This document shows positions 7,579-17,947 of a DNA stretch of 64,000 bases, piece after piece. Position numbers and translations under genes: made by a program. The notes beneath the pieces are model-generated. The model made no database searches, was not told the origin of the DNA, and saw only the letters and a program-made list of their open reading frames with translations. This DNA comes from Saccharopolyspora erythraea NRRL 2338. GTDB taxonomy: Bacteria > Actinomycetota > Actinomycetes > Mycobacteriales > Pseudonocardiaceae. The stretch's first letter is position 1; every line of letters starts with the position of its first letter. Location: contig NC_009142.1 in assembly GCF_000062885.1 (NCBI RefSeq), forward strand, positions 7,553,584 to 7,617,583, given 5' to 3'.

Positions 7579-8832
7579 CTACAGCCTGCCGAGCTTGCGG
7601 ACCTCGGCCTCGGAGAGGCCGGTCATCCGCTGCACCTCTTCGGCGTCGGTGCCGCCGTTGTCGAGCGCGCGCACGAACGACGCGGCCAGCGCGCGCGCCG
7701 TCGCCGGTTCGTCCAGCACGGCACCGCCGCTGGCCGACACGTACGCCGAGAGCCGCGCGGCCTCGGCCGGAGCGGACTCGCGGAACGCGGCGAACACCGC
7801 CGCGTAGCGGGTCACCAGCTGCGCCGGGTGCAGGTCCCAGCTCTGGTAGAAGCCGTGCTCCAGCGAGCGCCGGACGAGCTGGTAGTGGGTGCGCCAGCCG
7901 TGCTCGACCTGGTCGCCGACCGGCAGCACGTTCGTCGAGCCGTCGGACAGGAAGATCCCGGTACCGGCGGCCGCCACCTGCATCGCGTGCCGGGCGAAGT
8001 CGCACGCCCGGTGCGCGAGGTGCTGGTGGGCGGCGGTCAGACCGCAGCTCGCGGTGTAGTCGTAGGTGCCGAAGTGCAGCCCGGTGACCCGGCCGGCACC
8101 CGCCGCGACGAAGCGCGGCAGCGCGAAGCGCCCGCCGGAGTCCACGATGGACTGGGTGGTCTCGACCTGGATCTCGAAGCGCAGCGACCGCTCCCGCAGG
8201 CCGAGCTGCTGCTCGAGCAGCTCCAGCAGCTCGACGAACACCTCGACCTGGCGCACGTCGACGACCTTGGGGAAGGTGAGCACGAAGCCCTCCGGCAGGC
8301 TCCCCCACTGCTCCAGCAGCGCGGTGAGGAAGACGTCGAGGGTCCGCACCGACCTGGCCCGCAGCTCGGCGGTGTCGAAGGACTTCACCCGCAGCCCGTA
8401 GTTGGCCGGCTCCACCCCGTCGCGCAGCCAGTCCGCGACGATCCCGGCGGTGCGGACGGCGTCGGCGTCCTCGGCCTCGTCCCCGGGACGGCCGTAGCCG
8501 TCCTCGAAGTCGATCCGCAGGTCCTCGACCGGGGCCTGCTGGAGCTTGGCGCGCACCCGCGGGTGCACCGCGGCGGCGGTGTCGCCGTCGATGCCGAGGA
8601 CCGCGGCGAGCGCGCCGGGGCTGCCCGCGTGCTCGTCGAGCACCGCCAGAGCCTCCGACCCCCACTGCCGCACGGTCTGGGCGTCGACCTTGCCCGCAGG
8701 CACGTAGCAGGTGTGCACGGGCTGGCGCGCTTCGCGCGCCCCCGGGTAGGTGCGGGCGATGTGGTCGTCCACAGCGGACAGCCGGTCGAGGCGACGGCCG
8801 ACTTCCGCGGTTTCCAACGAGGTTCTGGCCAC
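7579..8832 (-). CDS. HpcH/HpaI aldolase/citrate-lyase-like protein (DUF6986 type)
   Basis: A 417-residue protein with the TIM-barrel pattern of the HpcH/HpaI and CitE group: EDLRIDFEDGYG, VLTFPKVVDVRQVEVFVELL, RFEIQVETTQSIVD and GLHFGTYDYTAS contain the metal-binding Glu/Asp and substrate residues. The GTG start is backed by ATAGGAGCG. It lies 89 bases after malate synthase on the same strand, a pairing seen in other actinobacteria, so a role in handling C2/C3/C4 acids such as malyl or oxaloacetate-type substrates is likely, but the substrate is unknown. It was once labelled PEP-kinase-like in some genomes; I see no kinase motif. Confidence 0.75.
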   Translation of the reverse strand: MARTSLETAEVGRRLDRLSAVDDHIARTYPGAREARQPVHTCYVPAGKVDAQTVRQWGSEALAVLDEHAGSPGALAAVLGIDGDTAAAVHPRVRAKLQQAPVEDLRIDFEDGYGRPGDEAEDADAVRTAGIVADWLRDGVEPANYGLRVKSFDTAELRARSVRTLDVFLTALLEQWGSLPEGFVLTFPKVVDVRQVEVFVELLELLEQQLGLRERSLRFEIQVETTQSIVDSGGRFALPRFVAAGAGRVTGLHFGTYDYTASCGLTAAHQHLAHRACDFARHAMQVAAAGTGIFLSDGSTNVLPVGDQVEHGWRTHYQLVRRSLEHGFYQSWDLHPAQLVTRYAAVFAAFRESAPAEAARLSAYVSASGGAVLDEPATARALAASFVRALDNGGTDAEEVQRMTGLSEAEVRKLGRL

Positions 8833-8921
8833 TTTCGCTCCTATCTCACGGGTCGCCGACGGGGTTCGGCCCGTGCGTCCACGCGGGACGCACGGGCCTC
8901 GGGACCACCACCGGCGACGGC

Positions 8922-10520
<1,599 letters not shown>

Positions 10521-10648
10521 GGAAAGTCCACCTCTTTCTGAGTGCCGGGTTCGCAGATGGTGGCTTGAAAACTCACCTTGCCGCTTGGAGCGCGCCCTCG
10601 CACCTGAACGGCGCTCGCCCTCGCTCGCTAGCGGTACGCCCGTTATGT

Positions 10649-10680
10649 TTTCTGCATCGTGGATGTTAGTTTCCGCATAG
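10649..10680. promoter_or_regulatory. Candidate operator: two direct repeats in the aceB/iclR divergent region
   Basis: TTTCTGCATCG and TTTCCGCATAG repeat in the same orientation with starts 21 bases apart, two helical turns, in the 239-base region between aceB and the divergent regulator. Phasing on one face of the DNA suggests an IclR-type binding site. No inverted copy completes a classic palindrome, so the assignment is tentative. Confidence 0.4.
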
Positions 10681-10759
10681 CGTTCGAAGCAACATGAGCT
10701 GTCGCACCTTCGACGGACTAAACTCGTCGGGCAGTTCGAGTGGAGAGGAAGCGTGTGCG

Positions 10760-11533
10760 ATGACGACCGGGCAGCGCCGTGCCAACCAGGGCGGAGGTGT
10801 GCAGTCCGTCGAGCGCACCTTCGACCTGCTGGAACTGATGGCCGACGCGGGCGGCGAGGTGGCGCTCTCCGACCTCGCGGAGTCCTCCGGGCTGCCGCTG
10901 CCGACCATCCACCGCATCATGCGGACGCTGGTCAGCGCCGGGTACGCCCGCCAGCAGCCGTCGCGCCGCTACGCGCTGGGCCCGCGGCTGATCCGGCTCG
11001 GCGAGACCGCCAGCCGCGCGCTGGGCGCGTGGGCGCGGCCGTACCTGGCCGAGCTGACCGAGGCCACCGGTGAGACCTCGAACATGGCGGTGCTCGACGG
11101 CGAACAGATCGTCTACGTCGCGCAGGTGCCCTCGCAGCACTCGATGCGGATGTTCACCGAGGTCGGGCGCCGGGTCGACGCGCACGCGACCGCCGTGGGC
11201 AAGGCCGTCATGGCGGGCATGCCCGCCGAGGCGGTCACGCAGATGCTGACCAGGGCGGGCATGCGGCCGCAGACCGAGCGCACCATCACCACCATCGATG
11301 ACATGCACGCGGAGCTGGAGCGCATCCGCAAGGACGGCTACGCCCTGGACGACGGCGAGCAGGAGGTCGGCGTGCGCTGCTACGCCGTGGCCGTGCCCGG
11401 AGCGCCGGCCGGGGCCGGCATCTCCATCAGCGGCCCCGAGGGCCGGATGACGCGCATCTCCACCGACGAGGTCATCCCGCTCATGCAGCGGCTGGCCCGC
11501 GAGCTGTCGAACGAGCTGAGCGTCTCGGCCTGA
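10760..11533 (+). CDS. IclR-family transcriptional regulator
   Basis: A 257-residue regulator with an N-terminal winged helix and a C-terminal IclR effector domain. Visible: QSVERTFDLLELMADAGGEVALSDLAESSGLPLPTIHRIM (helix-turn-helix), ALGPRLIRLGE, ETSNMAVLDGEQIVYVAQV, HATAVGKAVMA and the domain hallmark DDGEQEVGVRCYAVAVP. GGAGAGGAA upstream supports the ATG. Divergent placement beside aceB suggests it controls the glyoxylate shunt, like IclR in enterobacteria or AllR-type proteins in Streptomyces (inference from context). Confidence 0.88.
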   Translation: MTTGQRRANQGGGVQSVERTFDLLELMADAGGEVALSDLAESSGLPLPTIHRIMRTLVSAGYARQQPSRRYALGPRLIRLGETASRALGAWARPYLAELTEATGETSNMAVLDGEQIVYVAQVPSQHSMRMFTEVGRRVDAHATAVGKAVMAGMPAEAVTQMLTRAGMRPQTERTITTIDDMHAELERIRKDGYALDDGEQEVGVRCYAVAVPGAPAGAGISISGPEGRMTRISTDEVIPLMQRLARELSNELSVSA

Positions 11534-11585
11534 CCGGCTCGGTCCGGCCACTCGGCCTGACCGGCTCAGGCCGACCGGCTCGGGC
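11524..11585 (+). repeat. Short direct repeat after the iclR stop
   Basis: The 17-base unit CTCGGCCTGACCGGCTC occurs twice, 27 bases apart, starting inside the last codons of the regulator gene; a partial third copy GACCGGCTCGGG follows. It may reflect slippage duplication. The remaining gap to the desaturase start holds no other supported gene. Confidence 0.5.
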
Positions 11586-11828
11586 TTGTCGGCACGGGCC
11601 TGCCGCCCGCGACGTGGACGGCTGCACCTGGAGACCGCGGCGGCACGTCCCGGGCGTTTACGCGTCCACAGTGGAGCGACGGCGGCTCCCCGGGGCGTTG
11701 CCGACCGGGCCCGCCGTGTTCACCACCTCTTGATGACCGGTTCGTTGCCCGCCGGGCGGGATGGCGGTTTCGTGGACCTCGCACGCGAGGTGTTCCTCCC
11801 AGCCACGCCATCCCGATGCGAGGTCCGC

Positions 11829-12761
11829 ATGAGCGCTCCGACGCCCGACGCCCCGAAACCGCTGCTGGCAGGCCGGCGTCGGCTGGCTCCGCACATCTCG
11901 GTCTACGTGTTCATCGTCGTGCCGCTGCTGGCCCTGGTCGCCGCCGTGCCGCTGGCCTGGGGATGGGGTCTGCTGCACTGGTGGGACCTCGCACTGGCCG
12001 GCGGCTGGTACGTGGTGACGATCCTCGGCGTCACGATCGGCTTCCACCGCTACTTCACCCACGGCGCCTTCCGCGCCAAGCGCTGGCTGCGGATCACGCT
12101 CGCCGTCGTGGGCAGCATGGCGGTGCAGGGCCCGATCCTGCACTGGGTGTCCGACCACCGCCGCCACCACGCCTTCGCCGACCGGGAGGGCGACCCGCAC
12201 TCGCCGTGGGCGTTCGGCTCGACACCGCTGGCGCTGGCCCGCGGCTTCTGGCACGCCCACATGGGCTGGGTCTTCGAGCGCGACCTGACCAACCAGCAGC
12301 GTTTCGTCCCCGACCTGCTCGCCGACCGCGACATCCGGACCGTGCACCGGCTGTTCGGTCCGCTCACCATCGCCACGCTGCTGCTGCCCGCGCTGATGGG
12401 CCTGCTCATCGCGGGCACCTGGTGGGGCGCGCTCACCGCGTTCTTCTGGGCCGGGCTGGTGCGGGTCGCCTTCCTGCACCACGTGACCTGGTCGGTGAAC
12501 TCGATCTGCCACCTGGTCGGCGAGCGGCCGTTCCGCAGCCGGGACAAGGCCGCGAACTTCTGGCCGCTGGCGTTGCTGAGCATGGGCGAGTCCTGGCACA
12601 ACCTGCACCACGCCGACCCGACCTGCGCCCGGCACGGCGTCCAGCGCGGCCAGATCGACATCTCGGCGCGGCTCATCTGGGTCTTCGAGAAGCTCGGCTG
12701 GGTCAGCCACGTCCGGTGGCCTACGCCCCGGAGACTGGCCCGGCTCGCCTCGAGCGGCTGA
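11829..12761 (+). CDS. Acyl-CoA/fatty acid desaturase (delta-9 type)
   Basis: A 310-residue integral membrane di-iron desaturase. The three histidine boxes are visible: HRYFTH (73-78), HRRHH (110-114) and HNLHH (about 257-261), separated by hydrophobic stretches. This is the pattern of stearoyl-CoA delta-9 desaturases that make monounsaturated acyl chains. I chose the ATG giving MSAPTPDAPK; an in-frame ATG 97 bases earlier (11732) would add a poorly supported extension. Its product is the natural substrate for the cyclopropane-synthase-like operon about 5 kb upstream, a reasonable metabolic link (inference). Confidence 0.9.
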   Translation: MSAPTPDAPKPLLAGRRRLAPHISVYVFIVVPLLALVAAVPLAWGWGLLHWWDLALAGGWYVVTILGVTIGFHRYFTHGAFRAKRWLRITLAVVGSMAVQGPILHWVSDHRRHHAFADREGDPHSPWAFGSTPLALARGFWHAHMGWVFERDLTNQQRFVPDLLADRDIRTVHRLFGPLTIATLLLPALMGLLIAGTWWGALTAFFWAGLVRVAFLHHVTWSVNSICHLVGERPFRSRDKAANFWPLALLSMGESWHNLHHADPTCARHGVQRGQIDISARLIWVFEKLGWVSHVRWPTPRRLARLASSG

Positions 12762-12817
12762 CCGGCGGCACCCGCCCTCGGCGACCGGGCCGACCTAGCC
12801 GGCCCGTGACCCGCGGA

Positions 12818-13303
12818 TCAGTCCACGGGAGCGCGACGGCTCTGCGGCACGAACGCTTCGGAGGTGCCGGATCCGTCGGTCAGGACGGCCGCACGGGCCT
12901 CGGACGCGCTGTCGTAGCAGACCAGCGTCCGGTCCAGGCCGCCGGCGGCCAGCGCCCTGTCCACGGTGCGGGTGTTGTTGACCACACCGAAGGCGATGCC
13001 CCGGTGCTGGGCGTAGCGGTTGGCCGCGACGAGCAGCTCAAGACCGGCGACGCCGAGGAACCTGAGCCCGCTGAGGTCGACCACGATCGCCGAGAGCTTG
13101 CTCATCAGGCGTGGCCACAGCAGGTCGGCCAGGGCGGGGGTGGTGAGCGCGTCCAGTTCGCCGGAAGCGCTGAGCACGGCCAGTTCAGGGTCGGTGAAGT
13201 CCAGGCGCAGCCGCAGGGGCAGGCCTGCGGTCGGGCCGCTCACACCGCCGGTAGGCGCACGCGTCGTCTCCGACTGGGGCGTGCCGGGCGTGTTGGCAAG
13301 CAC
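12818..13303 (-). CDS. STAS-domain anti-sigma-factor antagonist-like protein
   Basis: A 161-residue protein with one STAS domain: LAVLSASGELDALTTPALADLL, AIVVDLSGLRFLGVAGLELLV and a C-terminal region up to LVCYDSASEA. The GTG is preceded by AAGGAG. In SpoIIAA-type antagonists the loop after DLSG ends in D-S-S-G, with the second Ser phosphorylated; here it is G-V-A-G, so the usual phosphoserine is missing. It may bind an anti-sigma factor without phospho-control or sense something else. It lies head-to-tail with, and about 265 bases from, the divergent GAF-ANTAR gene. Confidence 0.8.
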   Translation of the reverse strand: MLANTPGTPQSETTRAPTGGVSGPTAGLPLRLRLDFTDPELAVLSASGELDALTTPALADLLWPRLMSKLSAIVVDLSGLRFLGVAGLELLVAANRYAQHRGIAFGVVNNTRTVDRALAAGGLDRTLVCYDSASEARAAVLTDGSGTSEAFVPQSRRAPVD

Positions 13304-13567
13304 GATTGCTCCTTGTCGTCGTCGATTGCCCAATGGCCCGCTTGTGACGAGGGGGAGCCAAAGGCGAGGGCCGTGCTCGCCCAAACGCCGGGTCGGCGAC
13401 GAACGGCATCGGGAGCAAACACACGGCACCTCGGGTCCGTTGTGCCAGCTGTTTGCTCAACCAGCCACCACCGACCCTACGGACCACCTCGCGGCGTGTC
13501 GATCCCCCCACCCAGCGCTAGCGTGGGCGAGGAGGGGTCGGAGTCGGAGTCGGCGGAGGATGGCCGG

Positions 13568-14272
13568 ATGAACAACGGTTCGCACGAGGGGCTGGCCGTG
13601 GCGCTGGCGAGGATGGCACGTGACCTGCTCGCCCAGAACACCGTGCAGAGCACCCTGGACCGCATCGCCTCCTTCGCGGTCGAGCTGGTCGACGGGTGCG
13701 AGCACGCCGGGATCCTGCTGGTTCACCCGGGTCGCGAGATCCAGACCGCGGCCGCCACCAGCGACCTGGTGCGCGAGTCCGACCGGCTGCAGGGCGAGCT
13801 CGGTGAAGGGCCCTGCCTGGACGCCGCCAGGAACCGGGAGGAGGTCTACCGGATCGCCGACATGACCCGCGAGGAGTACCGGTGGACGCGCTACGTCCCG
13901 CACGCCCGCCGGATGGGCATCGGCAGCATGATGGGCTTCCTGCTCTACACCGACGAGGACGAGCTCGGTGCGCTGGACCTCTACTCCTCCCGTCCCAGCG
14001 CGTTCACCGAGCACTCCGAGCTGGTCGGCTGGCTGCTCGCCTCGCACGCCGCCGTGGCGTTCTCCAGCGCCCGCACCGCCGCGCAGCTGCACGCGGCCAT
14101 CGCGACCCGCCAGGACATCGGCGAAGCGCTCGGCATCATCATGGAGCGCTACAAGATCACCGGGGACGAGGCGTTCAAGGTGCTCAAGCACAGCTCGCAG
14201 GAGCACAACGTCAAGCTGCGCGACATCGCCCGCCGGATCACCGAAACCGGCTCGATCCCGGGCGCCCGTTAG
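13568..14272 (+). CDS. GAF and ANTAR domain protein (putative RNA-binding antiterminator)
   Basis: A 234-residue regulator. The N-terminal two-thirds is a GAF fold (VELVDGCEHAGILLVHPG, LGEGPCLDAARN, MGFLLYTDEDELGALDLYSS). The C-terminus is an ANTAR RNA-binding bundle: AIATRQDIGEALGIIMERYKI, EAFKVLKHSSQEHNVKLRDIA. Such proteins bind paired hairpins in nascent RNA to prevent termination; the targets are unknown. GGAGGAT precedes the ATG. The 3' end overlaps the converging DedA gene by 35 bases. Confidence 0.88.
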   Translation: MNNGSHEGLAVALARMARDLLAQNTVQSTLDRIASFAVELVDGCEHAGILLVHPGREIQTAAATSDLVRESDRLQGELGEGPCLDAARNREEVYRIADMTREEYRWTRYVPHARRMGIGSMMGFLLYTDEDELGALDLYSSRPSAFTEHSELVGWLLASHAAVAFSSARTAAQLHAAIATRQDIGEALGIIMERYKITGDEAFKVLKHSSQEHNVKLRDIARRITETGSIPGAR

Positions 14273-14903
14273 CGCCGGCGGGCGTCACGCCGGGCGAGTC
14301 GGACGCGGCTCGAGCCGCCCGGCGCCGCCGGATCAACTGGACCACCAGCACGATCGCCGCGGCCGCCGCAACCAGCGGCAACCCCATGAGGCCCACCACC
14401 GACTCGACACGCTCGTAGGCCGCTCCGGACCAGGCGCCGAGCAACACAAGCGCGCTCGCCCACACCACCGCCATCGGCACGTTGCACGCGGTGAAGCGGG
14501 CGTGCGACAGGCCGGAGCGGGCCGCCAGCCTCGGCACCAGCGTCCGCACCACGCCGAAGCACTGCGCCACCGCGACCGCGACCTCGGCCCTGCCCTCCAG
14601 CGCCGCATCAAGACGCCGTGCGCGCCTTTCCCCCAACCGCGCGGTCACGCGCTGCTCCAGCGGTCCGCCGCGGCGGCGTCCGCGCAGGAAGCCGTGCTGA
14701 CCGCCCAGCGCGGACGCCGCGGCGACGGTCGGGATCGCCGCCCACACCTCCACGACGCCCTGCCCGGCCAGGAACCCGAGCGCGAGCACCAGCGGCGAGC
14801 CGGGCAGGAAGACCCCGACCAGCAGCCCGGACTCGGCCATCAGCTCCACCGCGACCACCGCGAGCAGCAACTGCGCCGGTACCGCGGACAGCAGTTCGAT
14901 CAC
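14238..14903 (-). CDS. DedA-family (VTT) membrane protein
   Basis: A 221-residue multi-spanning membrane protein. It has the DedA hallmark region ESGLLVGVFLPGSPLVLALGFLAGQG, an amphipathic QHGFLRGR.., and the later R-T-L-V-P segment FGVVRTLVPRLAA. DedA proteins are now associated with lipid (undecaprenyl-phosphate or phosphatidylethanolamine) scrambling. The GTG start overlaps the tsaE stop (GTGTGA), so translation is coupled. It is last in the alr-hydrolase-tsaE-dedA run. The C-terminus ends in a basic tail. Confidence 0.8.
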   Translation of the reverse strand: MIELLSAVPAQLLLAVVAVELMAESGLLVGVFLPGSPLVLALGFLAGQGVVEVWAAIPTVAAASALGGQHGFLRGRRRGGPLEQRVTARLGERRARRLDAALEGRAEVAVAVAQCFGVVRTLVPRLAARSGLSHARFTACNVPMAVVWASALVLLGAWSGAAYERVESVVGLMGLPLVAAAAAIVLVVQLIRRRRAARAASDSPGVTPAGANGRPGSSRFR

Positions 14904-15379
14904 ACGAAGCCCGGGTGATCGGCCAGCCACCGCACCCAGCGCTCGCCGTGCGGCTCGAAGGTGATCTCGCGGACGTCGTCTTCGCGGCGGTGGATGCGCA
15001 GCACGAGGTAGTCCTCCGACAGGTGTTCGGCCACGCCCTCGCCCCACTCCACCACGACGGCGGCGTCGGTGAGGTCGGTGTCCAGGTCGAGGTCGTCGAT
15101 CTCGTCCAGCCCGCCCAGGCGGTAGGCATCGACGTGCACCAGCGCGGGTCCGTCGCCCTCCGCCGGGTGGTGCACCCTGGCGATCACGAACGTCGGCGAG
15201 GTGACCTGCCCGGTCACGCCCATGCCCGCCGCGACCCCGCGCGCGAGAACCGTCTTGCCCGCGCCCAGCGGCCCGTCCAGCAGCACCAGGTCACCCGCCC
15301 TGAGCTCGGCGCCCAACCTGGCGCCCAGATCCAGCGTGGCGGACTCCGTCGCCAGCTCCGCGGTCGGCAACGACCTCAA
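14900..15379 (-). CDS. tsaE: tRNA threonylcarbamoyladenosine biosynthesis ATPase TsaE
   Basis: A 159-residue P-loop ATPase that works with TsaB and TsaD in making t6A37 on ANN-decoding tRNAs. The Walker A motif GPLGAGKTVLARG sits near residues 36-48, followed by VTSPTFVIARVH, HVDAYRL and VVVEWGEGV, all family signatures. The TTG start overlaps the upstream hydrolase stop (TTGA), indicating coupling. In many actinobacteria tsaB and tsaD follow directly; here DedA follows instead, so those partners must lie elsewhere. Confidence 0.9.
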   Translation of the reverse strand: MRSLPTAELATESATLDLGARLGAELRAGDLVLLDGPLGAGKTVLARGVAAGMGVTGQVTSPTFVIARVHHPAEGDGPALVHVDAYRLGGLDEIDDLDLDTDLTDAAVVVEWGEGVAEHLSEDYLVLRIHRREDDVREITFEPHGERWVRWLADHPGFV

Positions 15380-16464
15380 CTGCCGGTCACCTCCTCCTTG
15401 CCGGGAGCCGACCTGCGAACCAGCGCGACCAGGTGCTCGGTGACCAGTTCGTGGCGCTCCATCATCACCATGTGCCCGGCGCCCTCGACCCGCACCAGCT
15501 CGGCCTCCGGCAGCTCGGCCGCTATGACCTCGGCGTGCGAGAACGGCGTCAGCCGGTCGGCGTCGCCGCCGAGCACCAGCACCTCGCAGTGGCGCAGGCC
15601 CGCCAGCGCGGCCTTGCGGTCGTGGGAACCGATCGTGTCCAGGAAGTCGGTGACGACCTCGATCGAGGTCGCGCCGATCATGTCGGCCATCAGGTCGACC
15701 AGCTTCGGGGGGACGCTGCCGTCGCCGAAGGCCAGGCCCCGGATGATGCTCCAGGTCAGCTGGCCGCCGGTGCTCCTCGCCCGCTCGACCAGGCCCGGCT
15801 GGATCCCCGCGAGCAGCGCGAGCCCCCTGGTCAGCGGATTGTGCTTGGACAGCCACGGGCGCGCGAGACCGGAGGCGCCGATCTCACCGGCCGAGGTGCC
15901 GATCAGCGCGACCGCGCACACCCGGTCGCGGAACAGCCGCGGCTGCCGCTCGGCCAGCGCCATGATCGCCATGCCGCCCATCGAGTGCCCGACCAGCACG
16001 ACCGGCCCGCGGCTCGCGGTGGCCCGCAGCACGGCGTCGAGGTCCCTGCCGAGCTGCTCGATCGTGCTGCGCTTCTTCGACGAGCGCCCGGAACGGCCGT
16101 GGCTGCGCTGGTCGTACTGCACCAGCCGGACCCTGGGGTCGGTCAGCTTCGGCAGGTCGCGGCGCTGGAAATGCCAGCAGCGGGCGTCGAGCGTGTAGCC
16201 GTGGACCAGCACCACGGTCAGGTCGGCGTGGCCGCCGTCGGAGGGCTTGATCTCCTCCACGACCAGCGGCACCCCGTCGTCGGCGGCCACCGTGGACTGC
16301 CGGTCGGGCTTGAGCGCGCCCAGCGGTTCGTCGGCGAGGGGGTCGTCGGCCTTGCGTTGCGTGGCGATGCGCGAGCTGCGGGCCGCGACGCCGACGGCCG
16401 CGCCGGTGACCGCGGCGCCGAGCACGCCGGTCGTCCACGCCAACGCCTGCCACAGCGGTTTCAC
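15376..16464 (-). CDS. Membrane-anchored alpha/beta-hydrolase
   Basis: A 362-residue hydrolase with an N-terminal hydrophobic helix (about residues 8-28), then the fold with VVLVHGYTLDARCWHFQ (oxyanion), VVLVGHSMGGMAI (nucleophile Ser), VLGGDADRLTP (acid) and GAGHMVMMERHE (His). The GTG start follows GGAGGTGCC. The conserved place between alr and tsaE is common in actinobacteria, but the substrate is unknown; an envelope lipid is conceivable. The stop overlaps the tsaE start. Confidence 0.85.
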   Translation of the reverse strand: MKPLWQALAWTTGVLGAAVTGAAVGVAARSSRIATQRKADDPLADEPLGALKPDRQSTVAADDGVPLVVEEIKPSDGGHADLTVVLVHGYTLDARCWHFQRRDLPKLTDPRVRLVQYDQRSHGRSGRSSKKRSTIEQLGRDLDAVLRATASRGPVVLVGHSMGGMAIMALAERQPRLFRDRVCAVALIGTSAGEIGASGLARPWLSKHNPLTRGLALLAGIQPGLVERARSTGGQLTWSIIRGLAFGDGSVPPKLVDLMADMIGATSIEVVTDFLDTIGSHDRKAALAGLRHCEVLVLGGDADRLTPFSHAEVIAAELPEAELVRVEGAGHMVMMERHELVTEHLVALVRRSAPGKEEVTGS

Positions 16465-16585
16465 GGCACCTCCGCAACGCCGAGCGGGACCGCCGCGAGC
16501 GGAGCCGCCGGAACCTCGGTCGCACGGCCGCGCACGGCGAGCCGCGGTGCGTGCCTCGCGCGGGCACGGCCCGCCCGGGCGGGGT

Positions 16586-17722
16586 TCATGCCCGCTCCCC
16601 GACGACGGTGCGGGTCACCCTCGGCCGGTACATGCCCGTGACGATCTCGTAGTGGATGGTGCCAAGCTCGTCCGCCCACTCGGCGGCGGTCGGCTCGCCC
16701 CGGTCGCCGGGACCGAAGAGGATCACCTCGTCGCCCTCCCGCACCACGTCGTCGTCGCAGAGCACGACGAGCTGATCCATGCACACCCGCCCCACGACCG
16801 GCCGGCGCCTGCCCGCCAGCCACACCGACATCCGGCCGGACAGCGTCCGCGGCACCCCGTCGGCGTAGCCGACCGGCACCAGCGCCAGGTTCACCGGCCG
16901 GTCGGCCGTCCAAGTGTGCCCGTAGGACACGCTCTCGCCCGCGGCGACGCGCTTGGTCAGCGACACCGACGAGCGGAAGGTCATCGCGGGCCGCAGCCCG
17001 TGGTCGCCGTCCTGGGGAACCGGGTCCAGGCCGTAGACGGCGATGCCCGGTCGCACCATCTCGAAGTGCAGGTCCGGGCGGGTCAGCACCGCGGCGGAGT
17101 TCGCGAGGTGGCGGATCGGGCCCAGCCCCGCGGTGCGCGCCCGCTCGTAGGCGCGCCGGAAGCGCAGGGCCTGGTTGTCGATCGACGGGTGGCCGAGCTC
17201 GTCGGCGCAGGCCAGGTGCGACCAGACGGCCACGACCTCGACGTGCCCGTCGGCCTCTGCCTTCGCGGCCTCGTCGACCAGGTTCGGCCACTCGGCTTCC
17301 GGGCAGCCGCTGCGGCACAGCCCGGTGTCGATCTTCAGATGCAGCCGGGCGACGAGGCCGAGCTCGGCGGCCGTCGCGGCGATCTCGCGCAGCCCGCGCA
17401 CCGACGAGGCCGACAGCTCGACGCCGTGCCGCAGCGCGGGGGCGAAGTCGTCGCCGCGGGAGTACAGCCAGCACATCAGCGGCGCGGTGATCCCGGCTTC
17501 GCGCAGGGCGACCGCCTCGCCGAGGGCCGCGACGCCGATCTGGCCCGCGCCCGCCTCGAGGGCGGCCCTGGCGACGGTCACCGTGCCGTGGCCGTAGCCG
17601 TCGGACTTGACGATCACCATCGTGCGGGCGCCGGCGGCGCGGGCCGCGAGCACCCCGACGTTGTGGCGGATCGCGTCGACGTCGATGCGCAGGTCAGCGC
17701 GGTGCGCGTGCTGGTCACTCAT
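16586..17722 (-). CDS. alr: Alanine racemase
   Basis: A 378-residue PLP enzyme that makes D-alanine for peptidoglycan. The cofactor lysine lies in VIVKSDGYGHG (the family usually has VKADAYGHG), the second catalytic base Tyr in ESVSYGHTW, and the C-terminal PLP-phosphate and dimer motifs are GRVCMDQLVV and TIHYEIVTG. The ATG is chosen because MSDQHAHRADLRIDVDAIRHNV matches the family start. It heads the run alr-hydrolase-tsaE-dedA and follows nnr, as in mycobacteria. Confidence 0.93.
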   Translation of the reverse strand: MSDQHAHRADLRIDVDAIRHNVGVLAARAAGARTMVIVKSDGYGHGTVTVARAALEAGAGQIGVAALGEAVALREAGITAPLMCWLYSRGDDFAPALRHGVELSASSVRGLREIAATAAELGLVARLHLKIDTGLCRSGCPEAEWPNLVDEAAKAEADGHVEVVAVWSHLACADELGHPSIDNQALRFRRAYERARTAGLGPIRHLANSAAVLTRPDLHFEMVRPGIAVYGLDPVPQDGDHGLRPAMTFRSSVSLTKRVAAGESVSYGHTWTADRPVNLALVPVGYADGVPRTLSGRMSVWLAGRRRPVVGRVCMDQLVVLCDDDVVREGDEVILFGPGDRGEPTAAEWADELGTIHYEIVTGMYRPRVTRTVVGERA

Positions 17723-17947
17723 GGCTTTGCCATCGTCGCACATCGACGCGTCGCGATCATTGTGGTACCGGCACCAAACCACCCGTCGCGGCATGTGCGA
17801 CCAGCGAGGACCATCCCGGCGCCACGCCTGCGCGCGACGCCGCACGACGGACGGTCACCACGTCGACGCCAGGCGTCACGGTACGGTGAGGTACGCGGGC
17901 CGGACGGGTGAGCGCGCAGCGGGGTCGGCGAGTGGGCGGCCGTGCGG

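Noticed and set aside
14618-16198. A 526-codon plus-strand frame over dedA, tsaE and the hydrolase
   Set aside because: Antisense shadow of three genes with clear motifs.
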